DNA from: Desulfobacterales bacterium
GTDB lineage: Bacteria > Desulfobacterota > Desulfobacteria > Desulfobacterales > Desulfobacteraceae
Direction of reading: 5' to 3'
Assembly (NCBI GenBank): GCA_022361095.1
Contig: JAKSBO010001079.1
Location: 1 to 8,956, forward strand
DNA: 8,956 nt
Positions within the stretch are counted from its first letter, which is position 1; each line of letters starts with the position of its first letter. The translations under genes and the position numbers were made by a program. Under the pieces are notes generated by a model, which had not been told where the DNA came from, searched no databases, and worked only from the letters and a program-made list of their open reading frames with translations. Of this stretch, positions 1-5,814 are shown one piece after another.

Positions 1-1
1 T

Positions 2-577
2 TTCGGTATTGAAGACACCTCGGATGCCCTGTACCAGGTGGCGGTGCACTTTAAGAAAAACACTGGGATTCTGAAAAAGACCCGGGAGCTGATCAAAAAA
101 GAGGTCCGGGAGATCGTTCCCCGCCTGGAGGCCATGAAAAAAGACCTTGAAGGCAAAAAGGCGGCCATTTACGTGGGCGGCGCGTTCAAGGCGTTCTCTT
201 TGATCAAGGCCTTGAAAACCCTGGGCATGGAAGTGGTCCTGGCCGGCTCCCAGACCGGGACCAAGGAAGATTACGAGGTGCTCCGGCAGATGTGCAACCA
301 GGGCACCGTGATTTTAGATGACTCAAACCCCCTGGAACTGGCCAAGTACTCCGTTGAAAAGGATGCGGACCTGTTCATCGGCGGCGTCAAGGAACGTCCC
401 ATTGCCTATAAAATGGGCATCGGGTTCTGCGACCATAACCATGAACGGAAAATCCCCCTGGTGGGCTTTGAAGGCATGGTCAATTTTGCAAAAGAAGTAC
501 ACGGAACCGTTACAAGCCCGGTATGGGATCTTGTACCCAGACGCCAGAACCCAACCGGAAAGGAAGGTGCGATATGA
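2..577 (+). CDS. nifE: NifE, nitrogenase FeMo-cofactor scaffold subunit (C-terminal part, 5' end outside window)
   Basis: The reading frame is open from base 2 and gives 191 residues ending at TGA 575-577. NifE pairs with NifN as the alpha2beta2 scaffold on which the NifB-derived cluster receives molybdenum and homocitrate before transfer to NifDK. Seen here: a FGIEDTSDAL-type segment at the left edge, a Rossmann-like strand and turn (AAIYVGGAFKAF), and the typical NifE C-terminus with GGVKERPIAYKMGI, FCDHNHERK, GFEGMVNFAKEV and SPVW. The NHER and GMVNFAKEV segments and the terminal SPVW favour NifE over NifD. The N-terminal cluster-binding cysteines lie outside the window. Its stop overlaps the nifN start (ATGA), so the two subunits are probably translationally coupled. 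The GTG at 38 is internal, not the true start, because the frame continues to the window edge with family-like sequence. Confidence 0.9.
   Translation, partial: FGIEDTSDALYQVAVHFKKNTGILKKTRELIKKEVREIVPRLEAMKKDLEGKKAAIYVGGAFKAFSLIKALKTLGMEVVLAGSQTGTKEDYEVLRQMCNQGTVILDDSNPLELAKYSVEKDADLFIGGVKERPIAYKMGIGFCDHNHERKIPLVGFEGMVNFAKEVHGTVTSPVWDLVPRRQNPTGKEGAI
561..567 (+). promoter_or_regulatory. Ribosome-binding site fixing the nifN start
   Basis: AGGAAGG lies 6 nt upstream of ATG 574, inside the last codons of nifE. It decides the nifN start in favour of 574 over the upstream in-frame alternative at 523. Confidence 0.7.
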
Positions 578-1986
578 CCCCGGGCAGACCGTATAAAGAG
601 ACACCCTCATACACCCCCACCCAGAATGCATGCAAAATGTGCACACCCCTCGGGGCCACCCTGGTGTTCCAGGGCATTGAAGGCTGCGTGCCCCTGCTTC
701 ACGGCTCCCAGGGCTGTTCAACCTATATGCGGCGTTACCTGATCTCCCATTTCAAAGAGCCCGTGGATATCGCCTCCTCCAACTTCACCGAAGAGACCGC
801 CGTATTCGGCGGCGGGGCCAACCTCAAGCTGGCTATTGAAAACGTGGCCCGTCAGTATGCCCCTTCCATGATCGGGATCGCCACCACCTGCCTGTCCGAA
901 ACCATTGGGGATGACGTCCAGTTGATATTGAACAGCATGGACAATGCCATCAACGGTACGGCCCTGGTCCATGTCTCAACCCCTTCTTATACGGGCACCC
1001 ATGTGGACGGATTCCATGGCGCCGTAGCCGCCGTTGTGGACCGGTTCAACCCGGCGGGCAAGCGAATTGTTTACCGGCCCAAGAAAAAGAAAAAAATCAA
1101 CCTGTTCCCCGGTATGCTTTCCAATGAAGACCTGCGGCATTTAAAAGATATTTTTACCGATTTTAATACCCCCGTGACCATTCTGCCCGATTATTCCGAG
1201 CGGCTGGAAGGGCCGTCATGGCAGGAGTACCAGGCCATCCAGAAGGGGGGGACAACCATCTCCGCCATTGAAAAGATGAATGTGGCGGTTCACAGCATGG
1301 AGTTCGGCGCCGTACTGGCCCTGGCCGCAGAAAACGGCCAGGAGACTGCCGGGGATATCCTGAACAAACGCTTTGGCGTCCCCTGCACCCGCCTGCCCAT
1401 CCCCATGGGGGTCAAGGCCACGGACCGCTTCCTGGAGATCATGTCCCGGATCTCGGGACGGCCCATCCCCGAACGGTACAGGAAAGAGAAATGGCGCCTG
1501 GTGGATACCTATGTGGACGGCAATAAATATGTCTCCAAAAAACGGGCATTGATTTACGGGGAAGAGGATTTTGTGGTCTCCATGGCAGGGTTCCTTGCCG
1601 AAGTGGGCATCATCCCCGTGCTCTGCGCCTCGGGCGGTAAAAGCAAGACCTTTAAAAAAGCCCTGGAAGATATCCTGCCCGACACCATCATTGAACAGGC
1701 CGTCATCCAGAACGACATGGATTTTACCTGCATGGAAGAGACCGCCGCCGCCATGCCCGAAGAGCTGCGGCCCGAAATCATCATCGGCAACTCCAAGGGC
1801 TATGCCATGGCAAGGCGCCTGAAAATCCCCATGGTCCGTGTCGGCTTCCCCATCCACGACCGGATAGGGGGCTCTCGCATTCTGCACGTGGGATACAAAG
1901 GGGCCCAGCAGTTGTTTGACACCATCGTCAACGCAATTTTAACGGCAAAACAGACCGAATCCAGAATCGGATACTCATATATGTAG
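574..1986 (+). CDS. nifN: NifN, nitrogenase FeMo-cofactor scaffold subunit
   Basis: 470 residues, a normal length for NifN. It is the beta-like partner of NifE in the NifEN scaffold for FeMo-cofactor maturation. The ATG at 574 is chosen because AGGAAGG (561-567) sits 6 nt before it and it overlaps the nifE stop; the frame is open back to 523, but that stretch is nifE coding. Seen: QNACKMCTPLGA at residues 17-28 (Cys20, Cys23), LLHGSQGCSTY at 41-51 (Cys48), HFKEP at 59-63 and SNFTEETAVFGGGANLK, the oxidoreductase nitrogenase component 1 N-terminal signature. The central and C-terminal parts keep the three-domain Rossmann layout, with GIATTCLSETIGDD, VHVSTPSYTGTHVDG and a late IIIGNSKGYAMARRLKIP segment. 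Cys20 or Cys23 and Cys48 are the likely interface [4Fe-4S] ligands (inferred from the family). NifK is the alternative, but position after nifE and before nifB and the residue pattern favour NifN. Confidence 0.9.
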   Translation: MTPGRPYKETPSYTPTQNACKMCTPLGATLVFQGIEGCVPLLHGSQGCSTYMRRYLISHFKEPVDIASSNFTEETAVFGGGANLKLAIENVARQYAPSMIGIATTCLSETIGDDVQLILNSMDNAINGTALVHVSTPSYTGTHVDGFHGAVAAVVDRFNPAGKRIVYRPKKKKKINLFPGMLSNEDLRHLKDIFTDFNTPVTILPDYSERLEGPSWQEYQAIQKGGTTISAIEKMNVAVHSMEFGAVLALAAENGQETAGDILNKRFGVPCTRLPIPMGVKATDRFLEIMSRISGRPIPERYRKEKWRLVDTYVDGNKYVSKKRALIYGEEDFVVSMAGFLAEVGIIPVLCASGGKSKTFKKALEDILPDTIIEQAVIQNDMDFTCMEETAAAMPEELRPEIIIGNSKGYAMARRLKIPMVRVGFPIHDRIGGSRILHVGYKGAQQLFDTIVNAILTAKQTESRIGYSYM

Positions 1987-1995
1987 ATAGTTCCC

Positions 1996-2053
1996 GTAGA
2001 AAACTCTCCCCTTTTGCCAACGAGGAAATCGGGAAAATTGACCGTTTTTCTAC
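1996..2053 (+). repeat. Inverted repeat in the nifB leader
   Basis: GTAGAAAAC (1996-2004) can pair with GTTTTTCTAC (2044-2053), with one extra T in the right arm, across about 39 nt. It fills most of the 95-nt nifN-nifB spacer and ends 28 nt before the nifB start. No T-run follows, so it is not a standard terminator. It may be an mRNA stem in the nifB leader or an RNA processing site; function unknown. Confidence 0.4.
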
Positions 2054-2081
2054 AGAAACTAAATAAGGAAAGTTATAGATC

Positions 2082-3407
2082 ATGATGAATATAGAGAATC
2101 ACCCCTGTTTTAATAAAAAGTCCTGCAAGGATTTCGGCCGGGTCCACCTCCCGGTTGCGCCGGCCTGTAACATCCAGTGCAATTTCTGCAACAGAAAGTT
2201 CGACTGTGTCAATGAAAGCCGCCCCGGGGTCACCTCCTCCATTCTGAGCCCGGACCAGGCCATGGACTACCTGGCAGAGGTTGTTGCGGCCAAACCCAAC
2301 ACATCCGTTGTGGGTATCGCAGGCCCCGGCGACCCCTTTGCCAACGGCGACAAAACCATGGAAACCCTGACCAGGGTCCGCGCCGCCTACCCGGACATGC
2401 TCTTGTGCGTGGCCACCAACGGCCTGAACATCCATCCCTACCTGGATGAGCTGAAAGCCATCAACACCACCCATGTGAGCATCACCATCAACGCCGTGGA
2501 CCCCGAAGTCGGCGCCAAAATCTACGCCTGGGTCAGGGACGGCAAACGTTCCAAGGGGCCGGTTGAGGGCGCTAAAGTGTTGTTGGAACGCCAGCTTGCC
2601 GCCGTTAAAGGCCTGAAAGAACGCGGGATTATGGTTAAAGTCAACGCCATTCTTTTGCCCGGCATAAACGACGATCACATGATAGAGGTGGCCAGGACAA
2701 TGGGTGAGATGGACGTGGATATTTTCAACATCATGCCCTATTTCCCCACCAAAGGCGCACACTTTGAAGAGATGCCGGAACCGGCCAAAGATCAGGTTAG
2801 GGAACTTAGAAAGGCGGCCCAGGTTTTTGTGCCCCAGATGACCCATTGTAAACGCTGCAGGGCCGATGCCGTGGGTCTGCTGGATGATCCCCTGAACCAG
2901 AAGCTCATGGACCGGCTCACCTACCACGCCACAACACCCATCCCCTTGTCAAGCGCGCCCAAGTATTGCCACGAAGACGGCTGCTGTGACGAAGATGCCT
3001 ATGCGTTCAATGCCTCGGCCCCAAGACCCTATGTGGCCCTGGCCACCCGGGAAGGCGCCTTGATCAACCAGCACCTGGGCGAGGCCGAAGAACTGCACAT
3101 CTATGACTTGAATCAGGAGACACCGGCATTTGTGGAGACCAGAACCGTGCCTAAACCGGGTGCCGGCAATGCCAGGTGGCACAACCTTGCCCGGACCATT
3201 AAGGATTGCCACACCATCCTTGTGTCCGGTGTGGGGGAAACCCCCAGACAAGTGCTGGGTGCCATGGGATTTACCATCCATGAACTCAACGGCATGATTG
3301 ACCTTGTGCTCATGGCCATTAAAAAAGGTGAGTCCCTGGATCATCTCATTGTCCGGTCACAGACCTCCTGCGGGGAGTGCAGGGGCACCGGAACCGGATG
3401 TATGTAA
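2082..3407 (+). CDS. nifB: NifB, radical SAM FeMo-cofactor biosynthesis protein with C-terminal NifX-like domain
   Basis: 441 residues. NifB fuses two [4Fe-4S] clusters and inserts a carbide from SAM to form NifB-co, the 8Fe core of the nitrogenase cofactor. Seen: HPCFN at residues 7-11, the radical SAM motif CNIQCNFC with Cys29, Cys33 and Cys36, then NRKFDCVNESRPG, GIAGPGDPFAN (the SAM-binding region), CVATNG and CKRCRADAVG (Cys256, Cys259; probable precursor-cluster ligands). From about residue 315 to 425 a second domain begins with RPYVALATREGALINQHLGEA; this is the NifX/NafY-type dinitrogenase iron-molybdenum cofactor-binding domain. The protein ends in a cysteine-rich tail, CGECRGTGTGCM (430-441). 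Two ATGs stand in tandem (2082, 2085); AAGGAAA at 2065-2071 is about 10 nt from the first, and either could be used. No separate nifX is seen nearby, so the fused domain may do that work (inference). Confidence 0.97.
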   Translation: MMNIENHPCFNKKSCKDFGRVHLPVAPACNIQCNFCNRKFDCVNESRPGVTSSILSPDQAMDYLAEVVAAKPNTSVVGIAGPGDPFANGDKTMETLTRVRAAYPDMLLCVATNGLNIHPYLDELKAINTTHVSITINAVDPEVGAKIYAWVRDGKRSKGPVEGAKVLLERQLAAVKGLKERGIMVKVNAILLPGINDDHMIEVARTMGEMDVDIFNIMPYFPTKGAHFEEMPEPAKDQVRELRKAAQVFVPQMTHCKRCRADAVGLLDDPLNQKLMDRLTYHATTPIPLSSAPKYCHEDGCCDEDAYAFNASAPRPYVALATREGALINQHLGEAEELHIYDLNQETPAFVETRTVPKPGAGNARWHNLARTIKDCHTILVSGVGETPRQVLGAMGFTIHELNGMIDLVLMAIKKGESLDHLIVRSQTSCGECRGTGTGCM

Positions 3408-3559
3408 CCGTGTTTGAACGAATCGTCACCCACCTGCGGCGTTGCAATACAATCTGCAATCCTCACAACCTGCCAGGTTGCTCCGGTTGCAAATTCTATT
3501 GCGCCTTGCATCTGGGCAACGCTTCATCCAAACCCAACCACCGAATAAAAAATTGTTGA
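3398..3559 (+). CDS. Possible cysteine-rich micro-ORF after nifB
   Basis: A 53-residue frame begins at ATG 3398, overlapping the last codons of nifB, and ends at TGA 3557-3559. It has seven cysteines, including RCNTIC and LPGCSGCKFYC, which could bind a metal or Fe-S cluster if expressed. I do not recognise the family. Support is thin: there is no good Shine-Dalgarno sequence (only GGAACC just upstream), and the same DNA has dyad symmetry that could equally be RNA structure. Translation by coupling to the nifB stop is conceivable. It may be no gene at all. Confidence 0.22.
   Translation: MYVTVFERIVTHLRRCNTICNPHNLPGCSGCKFYCALHLGNASSKPNHRIKNC
3439..3522 (+). repeat. Dyad-rich nifB-ferredoxin spacer with a 15-bp palindrome
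   Basis: GCGTTGC (3439-3445) is complementary to GCAACGC (3516-3522), and between them lies the perfect 7+1+7 palindrome CAACCTGCCAGGTTG (3466-3480). A competing pair, GCAATA (3444-3449) with TATTGC (3497-3502), is nested inside. The transcript could form an outer stem with an inner hairpin. It may be an RNA processing or stability element that sets ferredoxin and nifV levels relative to nifB, or a protein-binding palindrome. No T-run follows. Confidence 0.4.
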
Positions 3560-3597
3560 TAGATCAAATAAAAGAATAAATTTTTAAAGGAGCAAAA

Positions 3598-3903
3598 ATG
3601 AACAAGCCCGAAAAACACATCCTCGTATGCGCAAGCTTTCGTCCCAGCGGAGAACCCAAGGGCAAATGCCACAGAAAAGGGTCCGGAGATTTTCTGGCCT
3701 ACATTGAAAATGAAGTGATCGACAGGGGCCTTGAAGAGGTGCTGGTCTCTTCCACCTGCTGTTTGAAACAGTGTGATGACGGTCCGGTCATGGTGATTTA
3801 TCCCGATAATATCTGGTACGGCAATGTGGAGAACGAAGAGGCCATTGACACTATTTTAGATGCCATGGAAGACGGCGAACTGGCAGAGGATTATTTATTG
3901 TAA
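3598..3903 (+). CDS. Thioredoxin-like [2Fe-2S] ferredoxin in the nif operon
   Basis: 101 residues, start set by AAAGGAG (3586-3592) 5 nt before the ATG. The fold family is the small thioredoxin-like [2Fe-2S] ferredoxin (as in the NuoE C-terminal domain and Shethna-type proteins). Seen: HILVCASFRPSGEPKGKC (Cys11, Cys24), then a helix DFLAYIENEVIDRG, then STCCLKQCDDGPVMVIYPD (Cys54, Cys55, Cys59). The spacing C-x12-C-x29/30-C-x3-C fits this cluster type. The acidic C-terminus (ENEEAIDTILDAMEDGELAED) is typical of electron-transfer ferredoxins. It sits between nifB and nifV, and its stop overlaps the nifV ATG by one base, so co-expression is likely. Role in nitrogen fixation (electron donor, cluster supply or oxygen protection) is inferred from position only. 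Confidence 0.85.
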   Translation: MNKPEKHILVCASFRPSGEPKGKCHRKGSGDFLAYIENEVIDRGLEEVLVSSTCCLKQCDDGPVMVIYPDNIWYGNVENEEAIDTILDAMEDGELAEDYLL

Positions 3904-5048
3904 TGAAGACCCATGCTCAGCGGGTTTGGATGGTAGACACCACCCTTCGGGACGGGGAACAGGCCCCGGGTGTCTTTTTCCGGCCCCTGGAAAAACTGAC
4001 CATTGCAAGCCGGCTTGCCGAATGCGGGGTTGACGAGATCGAAGCGGGCATCCCCGCCATGGGTGAGTCTGCATGCAAAGAGATTGAAGCCATTGCCCGG
4101 CTGAACCTGCCCACCATGCTCACGAGCTGGTGCCGGGCAGTCAAAAAAGATATTGAACTGGCCGTTGGCTGCAACACCCCTGGGGTGCATATCAGTTTCC
4201 CCACATCGTCCATTCTGCTCAAGACCTTTGAAAAAGATGAGAACTGGGTGCTTGGGACTTTGGATGACACCGTCCGGTTTGCAAGGCAATATTTTGACCA
4301 GGTCTCCGTGGGCGCCCAGGACGCCACCCGCACGGACATGGAATTTCTTTTACGGTTCTGCCAAAGATCCATGGCATTGGGCGTTCACCGGGTTCGGCTT
4401 GCCGATACCGTGGGGATGATCACCCCGTCCGCCCTCATGGATATGATCGAAACCCTTTTGATCCGGCTGCCCGGCCTGGCGTTGGAGTTCCACGGGCACA
4501 ACGATCTTGGCATGGCCACGGCCAATGCCGTGTCTGCCGTGGATGCCGGGGCCAAGGCCATCAGCGTCACGGTGAACGGCCTTGGGGAGCGGGCAGGCAA
4601 TGCCCCCCTTGAAGAGACAGCCATGGCCCTGTTCGGCATCGGGGCCAGAAAGAGCAAGATGCGCCTGTCAGGGCTTACCCGGCTGTGCAATACCGTGGCA
4701 AGATACTCCGGGCAGCAGATCCATCCGGCCAAACCCATTGTGGGCTCACGGATATTCTCCCACGAATCGGGTATCCACTGTGCCGGCCTTTTGAAAAATA
4801 GACAGTCCTATGAATTATATGACCCCAAACAGGTGGGACGGTGCAGCACAAGACAGATGGTGTTGGGGGTGCACTCCGGGTCAGCCGCCATCATGCATGC
4901 CCTGGCGCACCGCAATATCCGTATTGATGCCGATGCCGCCCAAAAGTTGCTGCCCCGGGTCCGCGCTGCGGCGGCCGGAACAAACAAGCCCGTATCCCCG
5001 GAACTGCTTGAATCCATCTATCACCGGACCTTGTGTACCGGGCACTAG
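3903..5048 (+). CDS. nifV: NifV, homocitrate synthase
   Basis: 381 residues, the usual size. It condenses acetyl-CoA with 2-oxoglutarate to give R-homocitrate, the organic ligand of FeMo-cofactor. Seen: the DRE-TIM metallolyase start VDTTLRDGEQAPG (11-23), with the metal-binding Asp12 and the catalytic Arg16-Asp17; EAGIPAMGE after it; the metal-binding HGHNDLGMA (His197, His199); and NGLGERAGNAPLEE (from Asn225), the second family signature. The end, HESGIHCAGLLKN plus a short C-terminal helical part, fits NifV or other homocitrate synthases; there is no long regulatory domain as in isopropylmalate synthase (LeuA). The start overlaps the ferredoxin stop (TAATG); the nearest purine-rich site, GAGG near 3885, is distant, so translation is probably coupled. 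It is the last nif gene seen; downstream genes point the other way. Confidence 0.95.
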   Translation: MKTHAQRVWMVDTTLRDGEQAPGVFFRPLEKLTIASRLAECGVDEIEAGIPAMGESACKEIEAIARLNLPTMLTSWCRAVKKDIELAVGCNTPGVHISFPTSSILLKTFEKDENWVLGTLDDTVRFARQYFDQVSVGAQDATRTDMEFLLRFCQRSMALGVHRVRLADTVGMITPSALMDMIETLLIRLPGLALEFHGHNDLGMATANAVSAVDAGAKAISVTVNGLGERAGNAPLEETAMALFGIGARKSKMRLSGLTRLCNTVARYSGQQIHPAKPIVGSRIFSHESGIHCAGLLKNRQSYELYDPKQVGRCSTRQMVLGVHSGSAAIMHALAHRNIRIDADAAQKLLPRVRAAAAGTNKPVSPELLESIYHRTLCTGH

Positions 5049-5073
5049 GGCGTATAAAGCGGTTCAATTTTGG

Positions 5074-5218
5074 TGGCGTCGTAAAAAGTCTTTGGTCTAC
5101 TGGATTATGAGGACAGATCAGGTGCTCGACATGTTTGTATGTAAGCCTTCTTCTCCCTTGGCTCTTCTCCCCCTGGCCGGACCCATGCCGTGTAGGCCTA
5201 AGGCTTTTTACGACGCCA
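5074..5218. repeat. MITE-like element with about 27-bp terminal inverted repeats
   Basis: TGGCGTCGTAAAAAG (5074-5088) is the exact reverse complement of CTTTTTACGACGCCA (5204-5218). Pairing continues inward to 5100/5192 with one mismatch and two G-T pairs, giving arms of about 27 bp around a 91-nt centre. No transposase frame is inside. Size and structure match a non-autonomous fold-back or MITE-like element, or an extragenic palindrome. No clear target-site duplication is seen. It begins 26 nt after nifV, so it may also end or stabilise the nif transcript. Confidence 0.6.
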
Positions 5219-5223
5219 TGAAA

Positions 5224-5262
5224 GACAAAAATTTTATCGGCGTGTTGAAAGCGATTTTTGTC
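5224..5262. repeat. Inverted repeat, 9-bp arms
   Basis: GACAAAAAT (5224-5232) and ATTTTTGTC (5254-5262) are perfect complements separated by 21 nt. It lies directly after the MITE-like element and shares its last bases with the next dyad. Confidence 0.4.
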
Positions 5263-5305
5263 CCGGCCAACATTCAAAACAACCAATCAAGGGTGCCGGC
5301 CGGGA
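5261..5305. repeat. Inverted repeat, 8-bp GC-rich arms
   Basis: TCCCGGCC (5261-5268) and GGCCGGGA (5298-5305) are perfect complements separated by 29 nt. It sits between the two larger fold-back elements of the nifV downstream spacer. Confidence 0.4.
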
Positions 5306-5309
5306 TAAG

Positions 5310-5425
5310 GCCCATCAATGGTTTAGAATTTTTGTTCGTATTCAAGGCGTGTCAATGGGCGCATATTAAACATATGTGCCCATTGACACAACCAAGAAGA
5401 CGGATGAAAAGGTAAACCATAGGGC
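5310..5425. repeat. 116-bp fold-back element centred on a near-perfect 18-bp stem
   Basis: The core is GTGTCAATGGGCGCATAT (5349-5366), loop TAAAC, and ATATGTGCCCATTGACAC (5372-5389), with a single G-T pair. The symmetry goes on outward imperfectly: GG/CC, TTC/GAA and CGT/ACG segments, then ATGGTTTA (5318-5325) opposite TAAACCAT (5413-5420) and GCCC (5310-5313) opposite GGGC (5422-5425). Outer and core arms share the same centre. No T-run flanks the core in either direction, so it is not a classic intrinsic terminator, though a structure in the gap between convergent genes could still stop or protect transcripts. No protein frame of note lies inside. Confidence 0.65.
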
Positions 5426-5460
5426 AGGTTGTATTTTGAACTTGGGCCTAAGGTTCAGCG

Positions 5461-5757
5461 CTACAGCTTTTCTTTAACAGATTTGATCTTGTCATCAATG
5501 CCTTGTTTTCGGTCGGTCCTGGTGCCCAGTTTAATGGTTGTTGTTATTCTCGGGGCGCCCATGTTATGGATTTTTTCATGGCACGCTTTAACAGCTTGAA
5601 AGACCGTGTCCCAGTCTCCTTCAATGTTGGTGCCATAGGCGTGCAGGCTTGATTTCAGTCCTGCCTCCGTAATGACCTCATGGCATGCCGCAACATATTT
5701 GGATACAGATAAACCTACGCCCAGGGGAACAATACAAAGATCAATAATCACATTCAT
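5461..5757 (-). CDS. MTH1187/YqgV-family thiamine-binding protein (DUF77)
   Basis: 98 residues, full length for the family. AAGGAGG (complement of 5764-5770) stands 6 nt before the ATG, a strong start. Seen: the opening strand MNVIIDLCIVPLGVG with SVSKYVAACHEVI, the central LHAYGTNIEGDWD (38-50) and the closing GAPRITTTIKLGTRTDR (67-83), which are the hallmarks of this small ferredoxin-like-fold protein. Members form homotetramers and bind thiamine or a related pyrimidine; the cellular role is not settled, and cytoplasmic thiamine storage or salvage has been suggested. It follows the P-type ATPase by 57 nt on the same strand, so the two are probably co-transcribed, an odd pairing. No TPP riboswitch is seen nearby. 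Confidence 0.88.
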   Translation of the reverse strand: MNVIIDLCIVPLGVGLSVSKYVAACHEVITEAGLKSSLHAYGTNIEGDWDTVFQAVKACHEKIHNMGAPRITTTIKLGTRTDRKQGIDDKIKSVKEKL

Positions 5758-5814
5758 TTTGAGCCTCCTTATTAGTTGTTTAACGGGGATATTGTGTACC
5801 GAAATAAAATATTT

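Noticed and set aside
1216..1887. 223-codon frame on the - strand inside nifN
   Set aside because: Antisense shadow of nifN, rich in G, H and D as expected from the opposite strand of a GC-biased gene. No recognisable domain.
2038..2065. TTGACC and TAAATA as an internal promoter for nifB
   Set aside because: The transcript would begin after the ribosome-binding site of nifB, so it could not drive normal translation from 2082.
3177..3190. TGGCAC followed by TTGC, resembling a sigma-54 promoter
   Set aside because: It lies inside nifB coding sequence and the GG-to-GC spacing is 9 rather than 10 bases.
4810..5415. Long + strand frame overlapping nifV and running through the downstream spacer
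   Set aside because: Its first part is out of frame with the clear nifV gene, and the rest translates inverted repeats. No family features or ribosome-binding site.
5195..5453. Direct repeat GGCCTAAGG at 5195-5203 and 5445-5453
   Set aside because: Nine bases; the first copy lies within an element arm and the second lies outside both elements. It does not flank a unit cleanly enough to be a target duplication.
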